Positions 41,795-51,138 are shown, counted from the stretch's first letter. The stretch is 64,000 nt of DNA from an uncultured Corynebacterium sp. (GCF_943914615.1 NZ_CALUCS010000006.1:1-64000), one strand, 5' to 3'. Notes: generated by a model from the letters alone, not told the origin. A program made the numbers and translations.

Positions 41795-42342
41795 CGCGGC
41801 TCGTCTACTGGGACTCCCATGACGTCCAGCGCCGTGGCCAGGCCGTCATAGTTGGTGACCAGCATGACGAACGCGACTTGTTCACGCTCGCTCAGCAGAC
41901 CCCGCAGCCGCTGGGCCATGTCGGCGGTAAGCCCGCGGTCGCGGACGAGCTGCTCGGCGGCGTCCAGCAGGGTGCCGTGGCGGCCGGTGCGGCCGTGGTC
42001 GGGCTGGAATAGGGCGTCAATATCCTTAACCCCAACCTTTGCCGCGAGGGCACGGTGCTGGTCGGCTTCGTAGGCACTTCCGCGCAAGTAGGCGACGCGC
42101 AGGATGATCATTTCGGTCTCGACGCGCGAAAGGTAGCCGAAGGGCATCATCGAGCCGCCATACAGCAGCCAGAAGAAGAACAAGCGCGGAGCGCGGCCGA
42201 TGGTGGCGAACACTCCGAGGTTCTTCTTCTTGGTCACGCGGGCGCCCACGCGCGTGGCGAAGGCGCCAAAAGGACCGAGGCGGCGCAGATGCTGTTTGCG
42301 TGCAACGGGGCCGGGCCCCAGAGGTGTAGTTTTGTCTCCCAT
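41791..42342 (-). CDS. Carboxymuconolactone decarboxylase (AhpD-like) family protein
   Basis: A 183-residue protein with the CMD fold segment GYLSRVETEMIILRVAYLRGSAYEADQHRALAAKVGV (about 75-110). In AhpD-type peroxidases this place holds a CxxC redox pair; here the motif reads AYEADQH with no cysteine, so disulfide reductase activity is unlikely. The function is unknown. It lies 26 bp upstream (in coordinates, downstream in transcription) of map and shares stop bases with the HNH gene. Confidence 0.75.
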   Translation of the reverse strand: MGDKTTPLGPGPVARKQHLRRLGPFGAFATRVGARVTKKKNLGVFATIGRAPRLFFFWLLYGGSMMPFGYLSRVETEMIILRVAYLRGSAYEADQHRALAAKVGVKDIDALFQPDHGRTGRHGTLLDAAEQLVRDRGLTADMAQRLRGLLSEREQVAFVMLVTNYDGLATALDVMGVPVDEPR

Positions 42343-42367
42343 ACTTTTGGGAGGTTAGTCGGTCAAG

Positions 42368-43237
42368 CTAGTCCTCGCTGGGAATTGTCAGAACCTCGTA
42401 GCCGTCTTCGGTGACGACCAGGGTGTGTTCGAACTGCGCGGTCCACTGGCGGTCCTTGGTCTGGACGGTCCAGTCATCATCCCAGACCTCGTAGTCCAGG
42501 CCGCCGAGGTTGATCATCGGCTCGATGGTCAGGGTCATACCCGGTTCCAGCAGGTCGGTGTACATGGTCGGGCGGTCGTAGTGCAGCACTACCAGGCCGT
42601 TGTGGAAGGTTGGACCAACGCCGTGGCCGGTGAAGTCCTCCACAACGTTGTAGCCGAAGCGCTTGGCGTAGCTTTCGATCACGCGGCCGATGACGTTGAT
42701 CTGCCGACCGGGCTTCACGGCCTTGATGCCGCGCCACATTGCCTTTTCGGTGCGCTCGACGAGCAGGCGGTGCTCCTCGGAGACGTCACCGGCCAGGAAG
42801 GTCGCATTGGTGTCGCCGTGCACGCCGTTCTTGTAGGCGGTGATGTCGATGTTGACGATGTCGCCATCCTGGATCACGGTGCTGTCGGGGATGCCGTGGC
42901 AGATGATCTCGTTGAGGCTCACACAGCTGGACTTCGGGAAGTGCCGGTAGCCGAGTGTGGAGGGGTAAGCGCCGTGGTCGCACATGTACTCGTGCGCCAC
43001 GCGGTCGACCTCGTCGGTAGTCACGCCGGGGGCAACGGCAGCGCCGGCAGCCTGCAGGGCATCGGCGGCGATGCGGCTGGCTTCGCGCATCTTCTCAATG
43101 GTCTCGGGAGTCTGCACCCACGGCTCGCCCACGTTCTCCTGCACGCTGTCCTTCCAGGCGTACTCCGGCCTTTCGATGTGGGCCGGGACGGAGCGGATGG
43201 GCGTGGGGTTACCGGGGGTCAATGGTGCTCGAGTCAT
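42368..43237 (-). CDS. map: Methionine aminopeptidase, type I
   Basis: Map removes the initiator Met from nascent proteins. The 289-residue protein has the actinobacterial N-terminal extension with a proline-rich segment (RSVPAHIERPEY), then the pita-bread fold with metal ligands in VNIDITAYKNGVHGDTNATF (two Asp), FTGHGVGPTFHNG (His), TIEPM (Glu) and QFEHTLVV (Glu). It is followed by the gene for a CMD-family protein and preceded by the PBP gene. Confidence 0.95.
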   Translation of the reverse strand: MTRAPLTPGNPTPIRSVPAHIERPEYAWKDSVQENVGEPWVQTPETIEKMREASRIAADALQAAGAAVAPGVTTDEVDRVAHEYMCDHGAYPSTLGYRHFPKSSCVSLNEIICHGIPDSTVIQDGDIVNIDITAYKNGVHGDTNATFLAGDVSEEHRLLVERTEKAMWRGIKAVKPGRQINVIGRVIESYAKRFGYNVVEDFTGHGVGPTFHNGLVVLHYDRPTMYTDLLEPGMTLTIEPMINLGGLDYEVWDDDWTVQTKDRQWTAQFEHTLVVTEDGYEVLTIPSED

Positions 43238-43248
43238 GGCTCCCTATC

Positions 43249-45129
43249 TTACTCTTGACGCCCTTCCGCCTCCGCGGCCGGGCCATCCAGGTTCTTGAAG
43301 AAGTCGGCTGTCACGGAGGTAGCGTGCTCCGATCCGCCGCCCAACACAATGAGGGTGGCAAATGCCAGATCGCCGCGATATCCGGCGAGCCAGCTGTGGG
43401 AGCCCTCGTTGATCTCGGCCTCACCGGTCTTGGCATAGACCTCGCCGGCGCCGGCCACACCGGAGCCCGAGCCGTTGGTGACAACGGCGCGCATCATGCG
43501 GCGGAGTTCCCCGATGGCCTTCGGATCCAGCTTCTTCTTGGCATCCTTCTTGGCCTCGTCGTTCTTGGCTTCCGTGTGGTGGTTCTCGCCAGCGATGAGG
43601 TACGGGGTAGGCGCCTTGCCCGCCGCCACAGCGGAGGCCACCATCGCCATGCCGAAGGGGCTGGCGAGGTCGAGGCCCTGGCCATAGCCAGCCTCGGTGC
43701 GGTCGAGCATCGTCTCGCCCTCGGGCACGGAGCCGGTGATGGTCTCCAGCCCCTCGATGTCGTAGTCGGCGCCCAGGCCGAACTGTGCGGAGATGTCCTT
43801 TAGCTCGCCCGGCTTCAGCTTGGTCGAGATGTCCGCGAAGGTGGTGTTGCACGACTTGGCGAAAGCATTTTCCAGCGGAGTGCTGCCCAGCGAGAAGCCG
43901 TTGTAGTTGGTGACGATGCGCCCGCCGATGTCCTGGGTGCCGGGGCAGCCAACGATCGAATCCGGGGAGAGCCCCTGCTTCTGCAGGCCCGCGTATGCGG
44001 TGAGCATCTTGAACGTCGAGCCCGGAGGGTACTGGCCCATCAGGGCAACATCGCCGTCTTCGTCGGCTTTCTCCGATTGGGCGACCGCCAGCACTTCGCC
44101 GGTCGATGGGCGCATGACCACCATCATGGTCTTGGCGTCGGCACGGGTGTCCACGGCCTTCTGGGCGGCATCCTGCACCTTGCGGGACAGGGATACGCGC
44201 ACACTTGGGGAAGACTTCGGATCCTCGCCGCCGACCTTGGCAACCTCATTGCCCTCGCTGGTGGCGGCGACGACCTTCCAGCCGCTCTCGCCCTGCAGGT
44301 CCTTCTCCACTACACCCCTGACGCGCGACATGATGTCGGGGGCGAAGGAAGGGTCGGGGCGTACGAGGGCGGGCTCCTCGTTGAGGCGTACTCCTTCAAC
44401 GTTGCCGAGCGCGCCCTGCAGACGCTTGCCCTGGGCCTGGTTGACGGTCAGGACGGAGTACTCCCCGTCCACTTCAGCGGCCTCGTCGGCCTTCTCTACC
44501 GGGTCGATGCGGGGCACGGACTTATCGCTCCCCCGCAGCGAATCCAGCTCGCCGGCGATGCGCTGCATGGTGCTCTGGACGCTGGCAACCTTATCCGGAT
44601 CAACGAGGACGCGATACTGAAGCCCCGGCTCCAGCAACACCGCACCGTCGGAACCCACCACGTTGGCGACGGTGGCGGGAACGCTGCGCAGCTCCAGATG
44701 CTGGTTCGCACCCAGCTCCGGATGCAACACCGCGGGCTGCCAGCGCACGGACCAGTCGTCGCCGGTGCGGGTGAGGTTCATCGAGGAGTCATAGGAAAAC
44801 TCGCGGCCGCCCGGCAGGCCCCAGCGCATCGAATACTGCGCGGTGGCCTGGTTGTCCTGAGTATTGACGTTCTTCAACTCCGTCTGCAGGCCCTCGGCCT
44901 GCAGAGACTCCCAAGCCTTCGCGATGGCCTGGGTCGCCTTGTCGGGGTTATCGGTCTCCCCTCCGGCCTGCGAAGCTTCACCAGGGTTGGAAAGGGCAGC
45001 GAGGAAGGCCTGGGCGGCGTCATCAGCAACATCGGGTTTCGGCGTACAAGCCGCAGCGCCCAGCACTAGGCCAGCCGTCGTGACGGCCGCGGTGATGCTC
45101 CGGCGAGGGGTCCAAGAGGTGGTGCGCAT
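43249..45129 (-). CDS. Penicillin-binding lipoprotein, class B transpeptidase
   Basis: A 626-residue class B PBP that cross-links peptidoglycan outside the membrane. The signal sequence ends in lipobox GAAAC (Cys about 27). An NTF2-like MecA_N domain (about 35-150) and a PBP dimer domain precede the transpeptidase domain, with STFK (Ser about 371), SCN (about 424) and KTG (about 565). MecA_N-type PBPs can have low beta-lactam affinity. The ATG at 45129 has no SD, and TATTCT eight bases upstream suggests a leaderless mRNA. Its place between map and ispG is that of mycobacterial Rv2864c. Confidence 0.9.
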   Translation of the reverse strand: MRTTSWTPRRSITAAVTTAGLVLGAAACTPKPDVADDAAQAFLAALSNPGEASQAGGETDNPDKATQAIAKAWESLQAEGLQTELKNVNTQDNQATAQYSMRWGLPGGREFSYDSSMNLTRTGDDWSVRWQPAVLHPELGANQHLELRSVPATVANVVGSDGAVLLEPGLQYRVLVDPDKVASVQSTMQRIAGELDSLRGSDKSVPRIDPVEKADEAAEVDGEYSVLTVNQAQGKRLQGALGNVEGVRLNEEPALVRPDPSFAPDIMSRVRGVVEKDLQGESGWKVVAATSEGNEVAKVGGEDPKSSPSVRVSLSRKVQDAAQKAVDTRADAKTMMVVMRPSTGEVLAVAQSEKADEDGDVALMGQYPPGSTFKMLTAYAGLQKQGLSPDSIVGCPGTQDIGGRIVTNYNGFSLGSTPLENAFAKSCNTTFADISTKLKPGELKDISAQFGLGADYDIEGLETITGSVPEGETMLDRTEAGYGQGLDLASPFGMAMVASAVAAGKAPTPYLIAGENHHTEAKNDEAKKDAKKKLDPKAIGELRRMMRAVVTNGSGSGVAGAGEVYAKTGEAEINEGSHSWLAGYRGDLAFATLIVLGGGSEHATSVTADFFKNLDGPAAEAEGRQE

Positions 45130-45137
45130 AGGCACAG

Positions 45138-45143
45138 AGAATA
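45138..45143 (-). promoter_or_regulatory. Candidate -10 of the PBP gene (leaderless)
   Basis: TATTCT on the minus strand is eight bases upstream of the PBP ATG at 45129 and next to the stop of the response regulator gene. No SD is present, in agreement with a leaderless transcript. Confidence 0.4.
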
Positions 45144-45149
45144 ACAGGG

Positions 45150-45800
45150 TTAATCGATGATTCCGCGTTCCCTCGCCACGGCGACGGCAGCTGTTCTGTT
45201 TCTCACATTGAGCTTGGAGAAAACGTGCGCCATGTGGGACTTCACGGTCGCCTCGGTCAAGATGAGCTCCTTCGCGATCGCCCGGTTGGACTTACCCTGA
45301 CTGGCGAGCACAAGCACCTCCTGCTCGCGGTTGGTTAGCGACTCGAAAGGGTTGGCCAGCCGGCCGCGGAGCTTGCCCATGATGTTCTTGTTCATCACCG
45401 TCTGCCCGCGAGCAGCCTGGCGGATGCCCTCGGCCAACCCCTCGGGGGCGCAATCTTTGAGCAGGTAGCCCACCGCCCCGGCGGAGATGGCGCCGAGGAC
45501 ATCGCTGTCGGTGGAATAGTTCGTCAGGATCAGCACCTGCGGGGCGGGCTTGCGCTTGCGGATCGCGCGGGTGGCACGCACTCCCCCGGACTCTGCGCCC
45601 TCGCTGCTGGGGCTTTCTCCGAAGCGCAGATCCATGAGCACCACGTCGGGCTGTTCCTCAGCGCAGATGGTGACGGCGCGGTCGGGGTCGCCGACAGAAG
45701 CCACGATCTCCACGTCGCCCGTTCCGCGGAGCATCGCCTCGATCCCGGCGCGGACCACGGGATGATCGTCGCAGATCAGGACACGTAGCTGGTCTGGCAC
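45150..45800 (-). CDS. NarL/LuxR-family response regulator
   Basis: A 216-residue response regulator: receiver domain with acidic pair DD at 11-12, phosphoacceptor Asp57 (VLMDLRF), then a LuxR-type helix-turn-helix (LTNREQEVLVLASQGKSNRAIAKEL, VKSHMAHVFSKLNVRNRTAA). The loop after Asp57 has an unusual Ser/Glu/Gly-rich stretch (GESPSSEGAESGG). The GTG start at 45800 has AGGAG before it. It lies 11 bp after its histidine kinase gene. The resemblance and layout suggest the ChrA/HrrA group, but this is not proven. Confidence 0.9.
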   Translation of the reverse strand: MPDQLRVLICDDHPVVRAGIEAMLRGTGDVEIVASVGDPDRAVTICAEEQPDVVLMDLRFGESPSSEGAESGGVRATRAIRKRKPAPQVLILTNYSTDSDVLGAISAGAVGYLLKDCAPEGLAEGIRQAARGQTVMNKNIMGKLRGRLANPFESLTNREQEVLVLASQGKSNRAIAKELILTEATVKSHMAHVFSKLNVRNRTAAVAVARERGIID

Positions 45801-45811
45801 TTTTCAAACTC

Positions 45812-46894
45812 CTAACGAATCGGCACCTGGATGGATACACCACAGCCGGCGCCCGGCGAGCTTTCCACGTGCATGGTCGCGCCAATAAGGTTGGCGCGGC
45901 GCCGCACGCCCGCCAAGCCGACCGGCGACAGGCTCATCTTGTCGGCGGCGATCTTGCTCACTAGCTCTTCGTCCATGCCACGGCCGTTGTCCACGACGTC
46001 GAGGCTGAGCAGGTCGCTCTGGTAGGTCAGGGTGACCCGGGCGCGCGTGGCCTCCGAGTGCTTCACCACGTTGGAGACGAGGGACTGCGCAATGCGGGTG
46101 AGCTCCTGCTCCACCTTCTCGTCCAGGTCAAAGGGTTCGCCCTCGACCTCGAAGCTCAAGGCCTCGCCCAGCGGAGTGCCGGAGCTCACGCGCGCCAGGG
46201 CGATTGGCAGGTCGCCGCCGACCAACGGGCCGGGCTGCAATGCGGCGATGATGCGCCGGGTTTCGGCCAGGTTGTCCTCGGCGGTGGTGCGGGCAAGGCG
46301 CAGGTCCTCCAGCACCTCCGGGTCTTCCACCCGCTTCTCTACGGCCTGCAGGATCATATGAATGGAGCTTAGGCCCTGCGCGATGGTGTCGTGGATTTCC
46401 CCGGCCAGGCGCGTACGCTCGCCCATTTCGCCTGCGTGGCGACTGGCGGCTTCACGGGCGCTGGCTTCGTCGCGCAGCTCCTTGAAACCCACGCCGACGA
46501 CGGTGGCGACCACGGCGGCAACGATCGGCCCCAGTGCCTCGCCACCTTGATAGACCGACAGGGTGGTCACCACTGCATTGCACACGATCGCCGGCCACAG
46601 GGGCAGTACGCCGACGCACAAGAAGAACAGCGCGAATGCCATGAAAACGGCGCTCGGAGCGACCAGCAGCAGGCACGCCCACGTAGCGATGACCAACGTC
46701 AGCCACAGCCAGGTGGGGCGCAGCCACAGGCCCATAACGTAGATGAAGCACAGGGCCACCGCGTTCCACGACCAGCCGTCCCTGATGATGACCACAGCCA
46801 TCAGCAGAGCCATCAGCAAGTGAAGCCCGATGCCCAGGTACGCCCAGGCGCGGTTTAGGGCGACGACTTTGTTCGACTTGGGTTTTTGTATCAT
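45812..46894 (-). CDS. Sensor histidine kinase, HisKA_3 type
   Basis: A 360-residue membrane kinase with five to six N-terminal membrane segments (about 15-145), almost no extracytoplasmic domain, then the HisKA_3 dimerisation box RLAGEIHDTIAQGLSSIHMILQ (His about 168) and an HATPase domain (SLVSNVVKHSEATRARV, VVDNGRGMD, GLAGVRRRANLIGATMHVES). Membrane-sensing kinases of this build include the corynebacterial heme sensors ChrS and HrrS. The gene is divergent from a two-gene ABC exporter, the same layout as chrSA-hrtBA. The start ATG at 46894 has GGGGA before it. Confidence 0.88.
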   Translation of the reverse strand: MIQKPKSNKVVALNRAWAYLGIGLHLLMALLMAVVIIRDGWSWNAVALCFIYVMGLWLRPTWLWLTLVIATWACLLLVAPSAVFMAFALFFLCVGVLPLWPAIVCNAVVTTLSVYQGGEALGPIVAAVVATVVGVGFKELRDEASAREAASRHAGEMGERTRLAGEIHDTIAQGLSSIHMILQAVEKRVEDPEVLEDLRLARTTAEDNLAETRRIIAALQPGPLVGGDLPIALARVSSGTPLGEALSFEVEGEPFDLDEKVEQELTRIAQSLVSNVVKHSEATRARVTLTYQSDLLSLDVVDNGRGMDEELVSKIAADKMSLSPVGLAGVRRRANLIGATMHVESSPGAGCGVSIQVPIR

Positions 46895-47048
46895 GATCGT
46901 CCCCAAGTCTAGTGGCCGAAAGGTGCTGTCCGCCTCCACCAAAAGTATGAGCCAAAGACTACTCCTTAGCCCGATGTGTTCCTTCTATAACGCGCGAAGA
47001 ATAAGAACCATGCTAAGTAATAAGTCGTTAACCCCGGTTCGGGGATTC

Positions 47049-47930
47049 ATGTTTCAGGGGATCCGCGAGCTGCGCGTATCCCGTGGCAAGACGGCACTCA
47101 TCATCACCACCGTCCTGCTCATCACCGCAATGGTCACGCTCCTGAGCTCCCTGTCGGCAGGCCTAAGCTACCAGTCCGCCTCCGCCTTGGAACACAAGGT
47201 CGGAAGCGATCGCCAACTCGTGCTGAACGATGCCGGCGGCACTGTGAACTTGAGTACTGGTTCTCTTACTGACGCCCAAGTCAGCGAAGTTGAGAGCCGT
47301 GGTGGAGAGGTCGTCACGATGGCCCGCTCAAAGGATGAAGAAGGTCAAGCTTTCATCGCAATGTCCTACAAGGGTGACAAGCCCAGCGAGGACCTCTACC
47401 TCGAGCACCAGCCAATCCACTGGATGAGCACCAGCGAGGTTGAGAACTTGCCCGGCGCCTCCGCCTTCGGTGTCGTTGCCGAGGATGCAGAGCCGGTCGA
47501 CGGCGCGGTCATGCTGAAAGGCAAGGATGCACTAGAAGCCAGCGCTTCCTACAAGGGCGAGCAGTCGTCCCTGAGTCTCATGATCGTACTGCTCTACGTG
47601 ATCTCCGCCCTGGTGCTGGGTGCGTTCTTCACCGTGTGGACGATGCAGCGCCTGCGCGGCGTGGCGATCACCGTGGCGCTCGGCGGCACGCGCTCCAGCA
47701 TCCTGAGCGACGCGGTCGGCCAGGCTCTGGTCGTGCTCTTCGTGGGCATCGCCGCAGGCACCCTCCTCACCGTCGGCGTCGGCGGATTCATGGAAGGCAT
47801 CCCCATGGATGTCACCGCCAACACCACCCTCGTCCCGGCCGCCATCCTGCTGGCAGCTGGCCTGCTCGGCGCCGGCCTGTCCATCATCCCCGTAATGAAG
47901 GTCGATCCGCGAAAGGCAATGAACTCATGA
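47049..47930 (+). CDS. ABC exporter permease, FtsX/HrtB-like
   Basis: A 293-residue permease of the MacB/FtsX/DevC type: one N-terminal membrane helix (ALIITTVLLITAMVTLLSSLS), an external domain of about 150 residues, then three membrane helices with LGGTRSSILSDAVGQALVVL and the C-terminal VMKVDPRKAMNS typical of the family. The heme exporter HrtB has this size and layout. I chose MFQGIRELR at 47049, but an in-frame ATG at 47010 follows a good -10 (TATAAC, 46986-46991). A CCCCG/CGGGG hairpin covers the weak SD of the 47049 start. It overlaps the ATPase start (ATGA). Confidence 0.8.
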   Translation: MFQGIRELRVSRGKTALIITTVLLITAMVTLLSSLSAGLSYQSASALEHKVGSDRQLVLNDAGGTVNLSTGSLTDAQVSEVESRGGEVVTMARSKDEEGQAFIAMSYKGDKPSEDLYLEHQPIHWMSTSEVENLPGASAFGVVAEDAEPVDGAVMLKGKDALEASASYKGEQSSLSLMIVLLYVISALVLGAFFTVWTMQRLRGVAITVALGGTRSSILSDAVGQALVVLFVGIAAGTLLTVGVGGFMEGIPMDVTANTTLVPAAILLAAGLLGAGLSIIPVMKVDPRKAMNS

Positions 47931-48649
47931 TCTACCCAGCCCTCGAAGTAAAAAACATCTCCCTCGAGATCACCGACGGGACCACCAAGCGCAACCTGCT
48001 GACGGACGTCAGCTTCAACGTGGATCCCGGCGAGGTCGTAGGCATCACCGGCCCCTCCGGTTCCGGTAAGTCCACCCTGCTGTCCATCATCGGCTGCCTG
48101 GAGACCGCCACCTCCGGCTCCGCCACCCTGCACGGCGCGGACACCCTAGAGCTCGGCACCGTCTCCGGCCGCCAGGCCGCGGAGATCCGCCGCCGTCACC
48201 TGGGTATTGTGTTCCAACAGCCGAACCTGCTGCCGGCACTGACAGCCAAGGAACAGCTCATGGTGATGAGCCGTCTGGATAAGCCATTCGGCATCAGCGG
48301 CAAGACGTGGCGTCAACAAGAAGAAAAGGCCGAGCGCCTGCTCAAGGAAGTGGGGCTGGAAGGGCGAGAAGACGCGAAGGTCTCCGAGCTCTCCGGCGGC
48401 CAGCAGGCCCGCGTAAACCTGGCTCGTGCCCTGATGAACGATCCGGCACTGCTGCTGGTCGACGAGCCGACCGCGGCGCTGGATACCGCCAACGCACAGC
48501 GAGTCACCGAGCTGATCGTGGACCTGGCCCGCGAGCGCAACACGCCGGTACTGTACGTCTCCCACGACCAGGAGCAACTTGCCACGCTGGACCGCCGCAT
48601 CGAGCTGGTAGACGGCAAGGCCAGCGAGGCAGAGCTGGCGACTACTTAG
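47927..48649 (+). CDS. ABC exporter ATPase, LolD/HrtA-like
   Basis: A 240-residue ATPase with Walker A GPSGSGKST (about 43-51), Q-loop GIVFQQPNLLPALT, signature LSGGQQARVNLARAL, Walker B LLLVDEPTAALD and H-loop YVSHDQE. These mark the MacB/LolD group that works with FtsX-like permeases. It overlaps the permease gene by 4 bp. Its 3' end overlaps the convergent ispG by 8 bp. By context it may export heme or a related toxic compound sensed by the divergent kinase. Confidence 0.88.
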   Translation: MIYPALEVKNISLEITDGTTKRNLLTDVSFNVDPGEVVGITGPSGSGKSTLLSIIGCLETATSGSATLHGADTLELGTVSGRQAAEIRRRHLGIVFQQPNLLPALTAKEQLMVMSRLDKPFGISGKTWRQQEEKAERLLKEVGLEGREDAKVSELSGGQQARVNLARALMNDPALLLVDEPTAALDTANAQRVTELIVDLARERNTPVLYVSHDQEQLATLDRRIELVDGKASEAELATT

Positions 48650-49802
48650 TCACCCGCACCTCGGCCTTCTGGCCCTCGACGGCCTCCAGGCCCTCCTCCT
48701 CGGCGATGCGCATAGCTTCCTCGATGAGGGTTTCCACAATCTGATCCTCCGGCACGGTCTTGATGACCTCGCCCTTGACGAAAATCTGACCCTTACCATT
48801 GCCGGAGGCCACGCCAAGGTCTGCATCGCGGGCCTCGCCTGGGCCATTCACGACACAACCCATGACGGCAACGCGCAGCGGGAACTCCATGCCCTCCAGG
48901 CCCGCGGTGACCTCGTCGGCCAGCTTGTACACATCCACCTGCGCGCGACCACAGGAGGGGCAAGACACAATCTCGAGCTTGCGCGGGCGCAGGTTCAGCG
49001 ACTGCAGGATCTGGTCGCCGACCTTGATCTCCTCCACCGGGTCCGCGGACAGGGACACGCGGATCGTGTCGCCGATGCCCTCGGCCAGCAGGGCACCGAA
49101 GGCCACAGAGGACTTGATGGTGCCCTGGAAGGCCGGGCCGGCCTCCGTAACGCCCAGGTGCAGCGGGTAGTCCGACTGGGCAGCGAGCTGGCGGTAGGCC
49201 TCCACCATTACGACCGGGTCGTTGTGCTTCACGGAGATGGCGATGTCGCCGTAGCCGTGCTCCTCGAAAAGGCTGGCCTCCCATAGCGCGGATTCGACCA
49301 GCGCCTCGGGCGTGGCCTTCCCGTACTTCTCCATGATGCGCTTGTCCAGCGAACCGGCGTTGACGCCAATACGGATCGGAATGCCCGCATCCCCGGCGGC
49401 CTTCGCAACTTCCTTGACTCGGCCGTCGAACTCCTTGATGTTGCCGGGGTTCACGCGCACCGCCGCACAGCCGGCGTCGATGGCGCTGAAGATGTACTTC
49501 GGCTGGAAGTGAATATCCGCGATCACCGGGATCGGGGACTTCGCGGCAATCGCGGGCAGGGCCTCGGCATCCACCGTCTTCGGACAGGCCACGCGGACGA
49601 TGTCGCAACCGGAGGCAGTCAGCTGGGCGATCTGCTGCAGAGTCGCATTAACGTCGTGCGTCTTCGTGGTGGTCATCGACTGCACCGAGATCGGGTGGTC
49701 GCTGCCGACTCCTACCCCGCCGACCATGAGTTGGCGAGTCTTGCGCCGCGGGGCCAGCACCGGAGGCGGACCGTCGGGGATACCCAGGGAAATACCAGAC
49801 AT
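48642..49802 (-). CDS. ispG: 4-hydroxy-3-methylbut-2-enyl-diphosphate synthase (flavodoxin)
   Basis: IspG (GcpE) is an iron-sulfur enzyme of the methylerythritol phosphate pathway. The 386-residue protein has the TIM-barrel domain (SVQSMTTTKTHDVNATLQQI, VNPGNIKEF, IRIGVNAGSLD) and the [4Fe-4S] cysteines in VSCPSCGRAQVD and MGCVVNGPGEARDADLG. The ATG at 49802 is chosen because AAAGG lies 12 bases upstream. With dxr and rip1 upstream on the same strand this is the conserved dxr-rip1-ispG order of actinobacteria. Confidence 0.96.
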   Translation of the reverse strand: MSGISLGIPDGPPPVLAPRRKTRQLMVGGVGVGSDHPISVQSMTTTKTHDVNATLQQIAQLTASGCDIVRVACPKTVDAEALPAIAAKSPIPVIADIHFQPKYIFSAIDAGCAAVRVNPGNIKEFDGRVKEVAKAAGDAGIPIRIGVNAGSLDKRIMEKYGKATPEALVESALWEASLFEEHGYGDIAISVKHNDPVVMVEAYRQLAAQSDYPLHLGVTEAGPAFQGTIKSSVAFGALLAEGIGDTIRVSLSADPVEEIKVGDQILQSLNLRPRKLEIVSCPSCGRAQVDVYKLADEVTAGLEGMEFPLRVAVMGCVVNGPGEARDADLGVASGNGKGQIFVKGEVIKTVPEDQIVETLIEEAMRIAEEEGLEAVEGQKAEVRVTK

Positions 49803-49893
49803 GTACGAAGACAACCTTTCAGTCGCGAATGCCGTTCAAACTCCCACCAATTCTACGCGCCGTTCGGCGGGCGCAGAGGTGGGCGTCAACTAA

Positions 49894-51138
49894 CTAGAAA
49901 ATACGGATCGGGTTAACCACATCGGCAACGATTACGATAATGCCGAACACCAGCAGCACCGCCGTGGCCGCGTACGTCAGCGGCATCAGTTTCGTATAGT
50001 CGGCGGGCCCGCCGGGCTGCTTGCCGCGCAGGCGGCGGAAGAAGTCGCGGATCTTTTCGTAGATCACCACGGCGATGTGCCCGCCGTCCAGTGGTGGCAG
50101 CGGCACCAGATTGAAGGCGGCCAGGAAGAGGTTCAGGCTCGCGAGGGTCATGAGGAAGCTCATCCACTGCTGGTACTGCACCAGCTCACCGCCGACGCGG
50201 GAGGCGCCGACCACGCTCATCGGGGAATCGTCCTCGCGGTTGCCGCCGAAGATGGACTCGACCACGCCCGGCACGCGCTGCGGCAGAGCTATCAGGCCGT
50301 GGAATGTGTCGTTAACCATGCCACCAGTGAAGGACAGCGTGCCGCCCACCGCGCTGGCGGGGTTGTACTGGTTGATCACGAGCTCCGGGCGCTTGGCGCG
50401 GATGCCGACGGCGCCGGAGGTCATGGTGTTGCCGGCGGAGTTCATGCGCTCGACCAGTTCAATCTGTAGGTCGAGGTTCTTGTGCTGTCCGTTGCGGTCG
50501 ACGACTGCCGGGACCGTGATGCGGTCGCCGACCTGCTTACCGTCGTCGGCGGCGCGCTCGGCCTCGGCGGCGATGGCCTTGGTGAACTCCCGGAAGTCTT
50601 CTGTCTCTTCGCCGTTTACGGAGAGGAAGGTATCGCCGGTTTGGACGCCAGATTCCGCCGCGGGACCGTCTCCCGAACACTCTTGCAGAGTGCCGTCCGA
50701 ATTTTGCTTCGCCGGTGCGCACTGGGTGGATTCGACGGTGGGAGTAAAGACCACGTTGCGGTCCGGCAGCCCCCAGGCCAGCGCCACCCCGTAGAGGATG
50801 CCGAGGGCCAACAGGATGTTCATGATGATGCCGCCGAGCATGACGAAGATGCGCCGGTGCGCCGGCTTGTCGTACATGGCGTGCGGGCGCTCCTCGTCGG
50901 TCATCTCATCCAGCTTTGTCATGCCGGCGATGTCGCAGAAACCACCGAGGGGTACTCCCTTCAGGCCGTATTCGGTGTGGCCTTTGCGGAAGCTAAAGAT
51001 CGTCGGGCCGAAGCCGATGAAGTAGCGCCGCACGCGCATGCCGGACATACGGGCGGCAATCAGGTGCCCCGCCTCGTGCAGGGCGATGGATAGGGCGATG
51101 CCTAGGGCGAAGAGAAGGACCCCTAGTCCAAAAGCCAC
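49894..51138 (-). CDS. rip1: Site-2 protease Rip1 (M50 family)
   Basis: An intramembrane zinc metalloprotease that cleaves anti-sigma factors and other single-pass membrane proteins. The 414-residue protein has HEAGH in the first membrane helix (about 21-25), a PDZ domain (GVQTGDTFLSVNGEETEDF region, about 150-230) and the third metal ligand in LDGGH (about 349-353). It overlaps the dxr 3' end by 16 bp, so translation is coupled. The order matches mycobacterial Rv2869c. Confidence 0.93.
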   Translation of the reverse strand: MAFGLGVLLFALGIALSIALHEAGHLIAARMSGMRVRRYFIGFGPTIFSFRKGHTEYGLKGVPLGGFCDIAGMTKLDEMTDEERPHAMYDKPAHRRIFVMLGGIIMNILLALGILYGVALAWGLPDRNVVFTPTVESTQCAPAKQNSDGTLQECSGDGPAAESGVQTGDTFLSVNGEETEDFREFTKAIAAEAERAADDGKQVGDRITVPAVVDRNGQHKNLDLQIELVERMNSAGNTMTSGAVGIRAKRPELVINQYNPASAVGGTLSFTGGMVNDTFHGLIALPQRVPGVVESIFGGNREDDSPMSVVGASRVGGELVQYQQWMSFLMTLASLNLFLAAFNLVPLPPLDGGHIAVVIYEKIRDFFRRLRGKQPGGPADYTKLMPLTYAATAVLLVFGIIVIVADVVNPIRIF

